A stretch of DNA of 5,198 bases from NCBI GenBank assembly GCA_002452315.1, contig DKFH01000073.1, positions 7,968 to 13,165 on the forward strand, given 5' to 3'. The notes under the pieces are model-generated. The model was not told the DNA's origin and made no database searches. It saw only the letters and a list, made by a program, of their open reading frames with translations. Source of the stretch: Anaerolineaceae bacterium UBA6801 (lineage in GTDB: Bacteria; Chloroflexota; Anaerolineae; Anaerolineales; Anaerolineaceae). The position numbers and the translations under genes are program-made. Positions within the stretch are counted from its first letter, which is position 1. Each line of letters opens with the position of its first letter. Shown one piece after another: positions 1 through 5,198 of this stretch.

Positions 1-758
1 AGTGTCTTCAACCAGCCTCCATACTGGCGAAAAGCTGCCAGGAGTTGTGGATAACTGGTGAGGGGCAACAATTCGTTCGGTGCATGCCGGCGTGGGAAGC
101 GGATTACAAACCCTAAATCAACCAATTGCAAGTCAAACCATCTCAGGTAACCTGTCGACGGCACCATATACCCATGATGATAATCGCGCTTGTCATGCAG
201 TGAATACAGAACCAAATCGTCACCAAGGCGATAGTTTAGCAGGCGCAGTTTATCATCCTGTCCATGTTTGCTGAAAAATGCCTTGGCCTCTGCAAGGGAG
301 ACCTTCTCTTTCATCAGCGGAGCATCCTCCTCAACCAACGCCTGCATTTTTTCACTCAAAGCGTCCAGGAATTCCTGTTTGAACGGCTCCTGCTCGGGTA
401 CATGGCAGTAATATGCGCCAGAAGAGACTGAATGGTCAATCGTTAGCCGCCAGTCTGGAAAAAGCTCAATAAAGGCAACCTCCAACAAAAAAGTCAATGA
501 CCGCCGATAGATCCTGGCGCCATCAGAATCGGTCATATCCACCGGGGTGACGTTGGCATCCGCCGAAATTGGGTAGGTCAGCTCACGCAATTCATTGTTC
601 ACTATTGCACCCACAATCAATGGGTGATCCGGTTGCTGATATTTACGCATAAAAGCCCCCACAGGGGTATAGCGTGGACCGCACAGCACGGTGCCGTCCG
701 CCATGATGATCTCAACATCCTCACGCATCTTTTGTTCAATTCTAATTTCGGTGTTCAT
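1..758 (-). CDS. Nucleoside (uridine) kinase-like protein, N-terminal TGS + ThrRS-like region, partial (3' end outside window)
   Basis: The reading frame is open from ATG at 758 to the left edge (252 codons plus two bases), so the C-terminal part is missing. Residues about 14-74 look like a TGS domain (VEIIMADGTVL... to ...YPISADANVTPVDM). Residues about 77-225 resemble the second N-terminal (SAD/editing) domain of threonyl-tRNA synthetase: RRSLTFLLEVA (85-95) lies where ThrRS has HSxAHLL, IDHSVSSGAYYC (107-118) matches the G-F-Y-Y segment, and VPSTGYLRWF (199-208) matches the conserved VPSTG. From memory, this arrangement is typical of bacterial proteins with a C-terminal P-loop phosphoribulokinase/uridine kinase domain, which would phosphorylate uridine or a similar nucleoside in the cytoplasm. 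That domain lies outside the window, so the kinase activity is inferred. The alternative is a ThrRS-related protein, but ThrRS has zinc ligands at positions that are changed here. The start has AAAAGG at 767-772, 8 nt upstream. The gene begins 64 bp after the GH57 stop with no terminator seen between them. Confidence 0.8.
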   Translation of the reverse strand, partial: MNTEIRIEQKMREDVEIIMADGTVLCGPRYTPVGAFMRKYQQPDHPLIVGAIVNNELRELTYPISADANVTPVDMTDSDGARIYRRSLTFLLEVAFIELFPDWRLTIDHSVSSGAYYCHVPEQEPFKQEFLDALSEKMQALVEEDAPLMKEKVSLAEAKAFFSKHGQDDKLRLLNYRLGDDLVLYSLHDKRDYHHGYMVPSTGYLRWFDLQLVDLGFVIRFPRRHAPNELLPLTSYPQLLAAFRQYGGWLKT

Positions 759-822
759 ACAATTAGCCTTTTCAATTAATCACGGCACCCTTTCTTGCAA
801 GAGTCTTATCTGACCCAGTTCA

Positions 823-3800
823 TCATGGGGTCAACATCGGAATTTGGGCAAAATCATCCGGACCAAGGGCGTCAGGTCGATCGGCCGAGGCAGGGAAAGT
901 TGATAACAACGTTGCTTGGTCAAATTCAGCCTCAGGGGGCAGAAGCAGGTCAATGATCCGAGTGTGATTTTTACTTCCCTCAGGTGCACCACCAAAGCGC
1001 CATTGGGCGGCGTTGGGTTCGACATCCCGCACGCGCCACACACCTTCAGCCGGGTAACCTTCCTGTCCTAACACGACCGCGGCATAAGCCCAATCTTCGG
1101 GATTGCCTTCTCCCAGCAGGCTCAATGGCAACCGGACAACAACCGCGTTTTGGACCGGATCAACCATGATCCGCATGGCGTTAGACGCTTCAGAATAAAG
1201 CAGCGGCGCCAGCGTGTCTGGATCAGAACGCTGCACAGCCGCAGTCCACCCCTCGACCCACAGCACATACTCCCAACCATACCCGGCCATCAAAGCTGCG
1301 TTCCGTCCAGGTAAAAGCAGTCTGGCACCCGTTCCCTCACCAGGGTCCTTGTCAATATAGATATCTACAGTTTGCACCGACAACCCAATCGGCGAACCCC
1401 AGGGATTCTCAATTTCGCCCAAAAAGCCAACGGTCAACACCAGGTTTTCGTGATCATATCCAACTTCAAAAAAGGTCGCGTCAAAAACCGATTCCTTGAA
1501 GACACTGTCGGTAGGATAAGTATATGTACCGGGACCATAGTCGTCGCCAATGGGGTCTTCAACCCGTAAAATCACCGTAATCTCACCGGTGTCTGGGATG
1601 ACGATCTGCGCAGGGCCGCCTGCTGGAAGCCGTTCACCTTCGGGTTCAATCACCATGACCAACTTGATGGCATCTCCAGATGCAAACTCACCCAGCATGG
1701 CCAGGGGGATTGATATTTCGACCAGATCATCGCCAATGAGCGCTGGACCCGCTCCCGCTTTGACCGTTTCCCACTCACCATCCACAGCTTCGTAGAGGTT
1801 AACGACCACGCCGCCGCGCCACGCCACCAGTTTATTGGCAAAAATGCCCAGCATCACCTCGGATTCACGGCTAAATGCGGATGCGCCATGCACGCTTCCC
1901 GGCACATCAAAATAAAAACCAACCTGGGTACCATCAACAGGGCCACCCATGTCGAGCCGCAAGTAGAAATTTTCTTCATCCATGGTGTAGTAAAAACCGG
2001 TCACAGGCGATTGGCTTTCAACCGCGAAATAAGCTGCGCTGTCCCAGCCTGGATCATCCTGACCATCCAATACAGGCGTGGAGATGCCGCTAAAGCGTCG
2101 TGTGGCTGGGACTGGCAGCGCCTGGATGACGGGGACACTCACAAACTTAGGCACCTCTGCCCCCAATGCTGTATAAACCCCAGCCAGCAGCGCACGGAAG
2201 GCCTCATCAAAATACCCGTCCTGCCCCGAATCCTGGTCATCACCGAACCACCAGAACCAATCCGACCCCTCGGCAAGATACATGAAGTCAAAAGCCTCTG
2301 CCAGCGCATCCGGTTCAGCAGGAATCTGCCCGGTTTCGTATCGGGCTAAAAATTCACGCGTCCGCGCCAGGTAATCCCAGGCAATCGCTTCTTCTGTCTC
2401 GCCGATCCAGGTGTCATAATTAGGGCTGAACCAGGCGCCCGGGAATAGCCTGTCCAGCGTGCGTTGCTCCGGAAATAATTCCAGGTACTGTGAGGGTGTC
2501 ACCGTCCGCAGGACATCGCTTTCCGTCAAATTCCGGTAAAGCGCATGCAAAAAATCATTTCCATCGTTGGGATAATGCTCCCAAGCATTCTCACCGTCGA
2601 GGATGATGCTGACGATATGAGGGCCTTCAGCCTGGCTTTCTACCAATTGTGCATGGATGGCCTCCAAGCGTGAGACCAGGTCCTGTGCACCAGCTTCCGC
2701 ACTCATGCCACTATACACAAATCCAATGTTATCCGAGAGCGTCCAATCCCTGAAGAACACCGCTACCTGGTTTCCATCCTGATCATGCACGTAATAAGGC
2801 CGGTAAAGCGCATCAGCCTCCCTGACCACACCTCCTGCATCGCGCGTGAAGCCATCCATGCCCAAGGATTTTGCCAGCACGGGCTCCCCCGTTTGCATAA
2901 AGGTGAAACCTGCTCCAGCAACCATCGGCACGATCTCCTCTGCCACTGCGCCCTCTCCTGGCCACAATCCGCGCACCTCGCGTCCAAAGGTCTCTGTGTA
3001 CATATCAACGCACAGGTCCAGGTGCGCCTGTGCATCTTGCGGATAGGCAAAGGGTAATTCTGGCATTTCTGCATCAGGATTGCCGATCAACGCCAATTGG
3101 TTGTCATAGATCAGCGGTAAAATTGGGTGGGCATAGGGCGTTATGGTGACCTCAATCTGCCCGGTATCCTGCAATTCCCGATGATAAGGGAGCACCTGCT
3201 GGACAATGCGTATTACCTCATCAAACACAATTGTTTTATCAGCCTCAGTAAAGCCCTCACCTTTTGCTACCAAGCGCTCCAGGGGTTCCTCAGCCAGGTA
3301 GACCGGGTCAAACCAGGCCAGGTTAAACCACACCTGCAGGTCGCGAAAATCTTGCTCAGAGAAACTGGTCAATGCAGCCTGGAGGCTCTCTTCGTCTGTC
3401 CCCGCGCGCTTATCTAGCAAGGATTGGTAGCGGGGGTATCTGGCAATGATGTTCGTCCAATTGACATCGAAAAACCGCTCCAATATGAACCGTTTATCAG
3501 ATTCTGTTAAGGCACTGGCCGGTATTTCACTCAGTACCCAGTAAAGGTCTTTGGCCCCATTCGAGATATCATTCAACTGGCGGATAAGCGAAGGCGTGTA
3601 ATTAAAGGTCACCCGCAAGTCTTCATACTCAGCTACTTTTTCTGCCATGTCAAGATAATCCTTGGTGGCGTGCACCCGTACCCAGGGCCGGGTGTATACG
3701 CCATCGGCATCTTTGTAATAAAGCGGCTGATGCTGATGCCAGGTCAGGTTCACATACAACACATCCAGGTCTGGTTCCAGCACCTGCCCCGTATCTGGCG

Positions 3801-3888
3801 CGGGTTGCGGCTGGCAAGCAGTCAACAAGCTAATTATCAAACCCCATAAAACCAATACTGAGAATACATTTCGGATTTTTTTATGCAT
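823..3888 (-). CDS. GH57 family glycoside hydrolase lipoprotein (alpha-amylase/amylopullulanase-like) with C-terminal glucodextranase-type module
   Basis: This is a 1021-residue protein using ATG at 3888; an in-frame ATG at 3912 would add 8 residues. Residues 1-25 form a lipoprotein signal: charged HKKIR, a hydrophobic stretch, then lipobox LTAC with Cys25, so the protein should be lipid-anchored outside the cell. Residues about 43-580 are a GH57 catalytic domain. Visible family motifs are HQHQP (51-55), TPYAHP (250-255), WPGEGAV (309-315) with likely nucleophile Glu312, LDGENAWEHY (430-439) with likely acid/base Asp431, and DWFWWFGDD (543-551). Residues about 598-765 look like a beta-sandwich, CBM9/DOMON-like region. 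Residues about 770-982 match the C-terminal binding module of glucodextranase (DPIGDDYGPGTYTYP, then NPWGSPIGLSVQTVDIYID). Members of GH57 cleave or transfer alpha-glucans by a retaining mechanism. The exact substrate (starch, glycogen, pullulan or maltodextrin) cannot be read from the sequence. The gene ends in tandem TGA codons. No frameshift or missing catalytic residue is seen. Confidence 0.92.
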   Translation of the reverse strand: MHKKIRNVFSVLVLWGLIISLLTACQPQPAPDTGQVLEPDLDVLYVNLTWHQHQPLYYKDADGVYTRPWVRVHATKDYLDMAEKVAEYEDLRVTFNYTPSLIRQLNDISNGAKDLYWVLSEIPASALTESDKRFILERFFDVNWTNIIARYPRYQSLLDKRAGTDEESLQAALTSFSEQDFRDLQVWFNLAWFDPVYLAEEPLERLVAKGEGFTEADKTIVFDEVIRIVQQVLPYHRELQDTGQIEVTITPYAHPILPLIYDNQLALIGNPDAEMPELPFAYPQDAQAHLDLCVDMYTETFGREVRGLWPGEGAVAEEIVPMVAGAGFTFMQTGEPVLAKSLGMDGFTRDAGGVVREADALYRPYYVHDQDGNQVAVFFRDWTLSDNIGFVYSGMSAEAGAQDLVSRLEAIHAQLVESQAEGPHIVSIILDGENAWEHYPNDGNDFLHALYRNLTESDVLRTVTPSQYLELFPEQRTLDRLFPGAWFSPNYDTWIGETEEAIAWDYLARTREFLARYETGQIPAEPDALAEAFDFMYLAEGSDWFWWFGDDQDSGQDGYFDEAFRALLAGVYTALGAEVPKFVSVPVIQALPVPATRRFSGISTPVLDGQDDPGWDSAAYFAVESQSPVTGFYYTMDEENFYLRLDMGGPVDGTQVGFYFDVPGSVHGASAFSRESEVMLGIFANKLVAWRGGVVVNLYEAVDGEWETVKAGAGPALIGDDLVEISIPLAMLGEFASGDAIKLVMVIEPEGERLPAGGPAQIVIPDTGEITVILRVEDPIGDDYGPGTYTYPTDSVFKESVFDATFFEVGYDHENLVLTVGFLGEIENPWGSPIGLSVQTVDIYIDKDPGEGTGARLLLPGRNAALMAGYGWEYVLWVEGWTAAVQRSDPDTLAPLLYSEASNAMRIMVDPVQNAVVVRLPLSLLGEGNPEDWAYAAVVLGQEGYPAEGVWRVRDVEPNAAQWRFGGAPEGSKNHTRIIDLLLPPEAEFDQATLLSTFPASADRPDALGPDDFAQIPMLTP

Positions 3889-3893
3889 AATAA

Positions 3894-3899
3894 CACCTC
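3894..3899 (-). promoter_or_regulatory. Ribosome-binding site deciding the GH57 start
   Basis: The minus strand reads GAGGTG, with a 5-nt spacer before ATG at 3888. This start puts the positively charged HKKIR directly at the N-terminus of the signal peptide. The upstream in-frame ATG at 3912 also has a possible site (AGGA at 3921-3924, spacer 8) and would add MSESRGVI. I prefer 3888 because of the stronger site and the more normal signal peptide, but 3912 is not excluded. Confidence 0.6.
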
Positions 3900-3935
3900 G
3901 CGATTCTGACATATCCAGTTTCCTGCCTACTTACA

Positions 3936-3964
3936 ATTTTACTCGAATTCTGTTAGAAACTTCC
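3936..3964 (-). promoter_or_regulatory. Weak candidate promoter for the GH57 gene
   Basis: The GH57 gene lies downstream of a terminator, so it should have its own promoter between about 3913 and 4021. The best -10 I see is TAAAAT (3936-3941, minus strand), five of six matches to TATAAT. The hexamer 17 bp upstream, GGAAGT (3959-3964), is a poor -35. A competing pair is TTGTGA (3984-3989) and TATGGA (3962-3967) with a 16-bp spacer. Neither is convincing alone. An activator or an alternative sigma factor could compensate. Confidence 0.25.
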
Positions 3965-4021
3965 ATAAACCCCCTCTAGCTTGTCACAATTTGCTTACCA
4001 GTGATCATCAACATCATAGAT

Positions 4022-4049
4022 AAAAAGAGGGCTGCCAGAAACAGCCCTC
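4022..4049 (-). terminator. Rho-independent terminator of the NfeD-SPFH unit
   Basis: On the minus strand a perfect 8-bp stem, GAGGGCTG / CAGCCCTC (4042-4049 and 4027-4034), encloses a 7-nt loop and is followed at once by five T (4022-4026). It lies 36 bp after the SPFH stop codon. The plus-strand side of the stem has no T-run, so it works in the minus direction only. It should separate SPFH transcription from the GH57 gene. Confidence 0.88.
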
Positions 4050-4085
4050 ATCATTTCGTTATGGTGTGAAATCAGCCGTTGGGCG

Positions 4086-4979
4086 TTACTCTTGATGCGC
4101 ACCTTTGGCGAAGTCACTGAGCGGTTTGGCTAAGTTCAGCAATTCGGTGGGGATGATGAATTTCGTCGCCGCGCCTTCGCCTAAATTCTTGAGTGCGTCC
4201 AGGTATTGCAGCGTGAGGGTCTTGCTGTCGATACCCTTGGCAATTTCAAAAACCTTATCCAGCGCCAGGGCATAGCCCTCAGCTTCGAGAATTGCAGCCT
4301 GCCGGCTTCCTTCGGCCTCAAGGATCGTCGCTTCACGCAGACCTTCTGCCTTGAGAATAGCAGCTTGCTTATCACCATTAGCGATCATCACCGCAGCCTC
4401 GCGCTTACCATCAGCCTCAGCCACCATGGCACGCCGATTACGTTCTGCTGCCATCTGGCGGGTCATTGCTTCCTCAATTGCCCGCGGTGGGACAACCTCG
4501 CGAATTTCAACGGCCATGATGCGAATGCCCCAGCGATCGGTAACTTGATCCAGTTTTTCATGTAAAATCTGGTTGATCTCATCCCGTTTCGAGAGCACAT
4601 CATCTAAATCCATTGCCCCTACAACAGCCCTGAGGGTTGTTATGGCCAAACCGCGTGCGGCGCCATTAAAATTCTCAACTTCCAGAACACTCGGTTCAGG
4701 ATCAATCACCTTGTCATACACCAGGAAATCAATGCTCACCGAAGCATTGTCTGCGGTAATACACGTCTGCGGGGGGACATCAAAGTATACCTCACGCAGA
4801 TCTACACTTACGGCTTTATCCACAAATGGGATCAGGAAAATTAGTCCTGGCCCCTGTGCACCGATCGAACGTCCTAGACGAAAAATCACCAATCGCTTGT
4901 ATTCCGGGACGATGCGCACAGACATCGCAATCAATACTACGATTACCAATGCAATTAATAACCCAATAATCAAATCCAT
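4086..4979 (-). CDS. Stomatin/prohibitin-like SPFH domain membrane protein (slipin family)
   Basis: This is a complete 297-residue protein, a normal length for bacterial stomatin homologues. Residues about 3-19 are one hydrophobic membrane segment (LIIGLLIALVIVVLIAM). The SPFH domain runs from about 21 to 180, with the typical opening VPEYKRLVIFRLGR (24-37), GPGLIFLIPFVDK (43-55) and the helical stretch leading to RNRRAMVAEADGKREA. Residues 182-236 are an Ala/Glu-rich coiled coil of five 11-residue repeats. The C-terminus has the family segment QYLDALKNLGEGAATKFIIP (258-277). Such proteins oligomerise on the membrane and organise membrane microdomains or assist membrane protein quality control. 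The specific client here is unknown. The gene follows the NfeD-family stop by 36 bp, the classic stomatin plus partner operon, and is closed by the hairpin at 4022-4049. Confidence 0.94.
   Translation of the reverse strand: MDLIIGLLIALVIVVLIAMSVRIVPEYKRLVIFRLGRSIGAQGPGLIFLIPFVDKAVSVDLREVYFDVPPQTCITADNASVSIDFLVYDKVIDPEPSVLEVENFNGAARGLAITTLRAVVGAMDLDDVLSKRDEINQILHEKLDQVTDRWGIRIMAVEIREVVPPRAIEEAMTRQMAAERNRRAMVAEADGKREAAVMIANGDKQAAILKAEGLREATILEAEGSRQAAILEAEGYALALDKVFEIAKGIDSKTLTLQYLDALKNLGEGAATKFIIPTELLNLAKPLSDFAKGAHQE
4272..4436 (-). repeat. Five 11-residue repeats coding for the SPFH coiled coil
   Basis: Residues 182-236 divide into RRAMVAEADGK, REAAVMIANGD, KQAAILKAEGL, REATILEAEGS and RQAAILEAEGY. 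Each begins with a basic residue and has Gly at position 10. At DNA level this is a degenerate 33-bp periodicity. Eleven-residue periodicity is expected for a nearly straight, right-handed coiled coil and is known in stomatin-type proteins. Confidence 0.85.
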
Positions 4980-4985
4980 AATTAG

Positions 4986-4992
4986 CCTCCTT
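4986..4992 (-). promoter_or_regulatory. Strong ribosome-binding site of the SPFH gene
   Basis: The minus strand reads AAGGAGG with a 6-nt spacer before ATG at 4979. This near-perfect site fixes the start and suggests efficient translation compared with the NfeD-family gene upstream in the same unit. Confidence 0.85.
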
Positions 4993-5015
4993 AAGCTCTC
5001 TTAAATATTGTTTTG

Positions 5016-5198
5016 TTAACTTTCATCTTCTTTAATTGGCGTCACCATCAGGCGAACACCCGAAACTGAAACTACACGAACTGGATTGCCTTTCTGTACA
5101 TGGCCACCAACACTGGTTGCGCTCCAGGTTTGATGATGAATCATCACCTCACCATCCGGAGATAGATCCGTTTTTGCAATTGCAACCGCATTGATAAA
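5016..5198 (-). CDS. NfeD-family protein, C-terminal OB-fold domain, partial (5' end outside window)
   Basis: The last 60 codons of a gene enter from the right edge and end in TAA at 5016-5018. The fragment reads as the soluble C-terminal domain of the NfeD family: AVAIAKTDLSPDGEVMI, then TWSATSVGGHVQKGNPVRVV and a final VSGVRLMVTPI, which follows the usual pattern G-x-A-x-T-D-L-x-P-x-G, W-x-A, G-x-x-V-x-x-G, V-x-G-x-x-L-x-V. This domain folds as a five-stranded OB-like barrel at the end of a membrane protein. Whether this is the short form or the long form with an N-terminal ClpP-like serine protease domain cannot be seen. The adjacent SPFH gene, 36 bp downstream, supports the assignment, because NfeD is the standard partner of stomatin-like proteins. 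Confidence 0.88.
   Translation of the reverse strand, partial: FINAVAIAKTDLSPDGEVMIHHQTWSATSVGGHVQKGNPVRVVSVSGVRLMVTPIKEDES

Noticed and set aside
80..274. Short plus-strand open frame near the left edge
   Set aside because: It is antisense to the conserved ThrRS-like region of the kinase gene, which runs without a stop through the whole interval.
760..778. Direct repeat CAATTA (760-765 and 773-778) flanking the kinase ribosome-binding site
   Set aside because: Six-base AT-rich repeats are expected by chance in an intergenic region.
793..802. Perfect 10-bp palindrome TCTTGCAAGA in the GH57-kinase gap
   Set aside because: It has no loop and no T-run, so it is not a terminator; a palindrome this short can occur by chance and there is no second copy.
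1888..2349. Plus-strand open frame of 153 codons inside the GH57 gene
   Set aside because: It lies fully opposite a gene with clear catalytic motifs and domains; the translation is rich in His, Arg, Pro and Cys as expected from an antisense shadow and shows no recognisable domain.
3981..3989. TTGTCACAA, a small inverted repeat upstream of the GH57 gene, as an operator
   Set aside because: The arms are only 4 bp, there is no second copy nearby, and it does not match a sugar-regulator operator I recognise; position upstream of a glycan gene alone is not enough.
4573..5004. Plus-strand open frame of 143 codons opposite the SPFH gene start
   Set aside because: It is antisense to the conserved membrane segment and SPFH domain; its Ser/Thr/Arg-rich translation matches no family I know, and it covers the strong SPFH ribosome-binding site.
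1..5198. CRISPR array, insertion sequence, tRNA/rRNA gene, phage or defence system
   Set aside because: No regularly spaced repeats, transposase, terminal inverted repeats or RNA gene folds were found; every gene belongs to a recognisable housekeeping or metabolic family.

Overview
All genes in this window lie on the minus strand. In transcription order, from the right edge to the left, they are: the tail of an NfeD-family gene (5016-5198, cut by the right edge), a complete stomatin-like SPFH membrane protein gene (4086-4979), a rho-independent terminator (4022-4049), a long gene for a GH57 glycoside hydrolase lipoprotein (823-3888), and the first 252 codons of a nucleoside (uridine) kinase-like gene with a ThrRS-like N-terminal half (1-758, cut by the left edge). 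Nearly all bases are coding. The only gaps are 36, 197 and 64 bp, and no gene-free stretch exceeds 300 bp.

Organism: this is a bacterium of medium GC with canonical Shine-Dalgarno sites. The TGS/ThrRS-like nucleoside kinase and the surface GH57 lipoprotein with a glucodextranase-type C-terminal module fit an anaerobic Chloroflexota lineage such as Anaerolineae. This is inferred from remembered family resemblance. No rRNA or other marker is present to fix the taxonomy.

How the genes work together: the NfeD and SPFH genes form the well-known stomatin / stomatin-operon-partner pair, a membrane-domain scaffold unit whose transcription should stop at the hairpin at 4022-4049. The GH57 gene begins a new unit. 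It has two in-frame candidate starts, each with a ribosome-binding site, and the second gives a better lipoprotein signal peptide. The product should be anchored outside the cell and act on alpha-glucans. The kinase gene follows after 64 bp with no visible terminator, so the two may be co-transcribed although no functional link is obvious.

I found no CRISPR array, mobile element, RNA gene or clearly new system. The points most worth a second look are the kinase N-terminal half, which keeps the ThrRS editing-domain layout but has lost all four zinc/editing ligands, and the domain architecture and unknown substrate of the GH57 lipoprotein.
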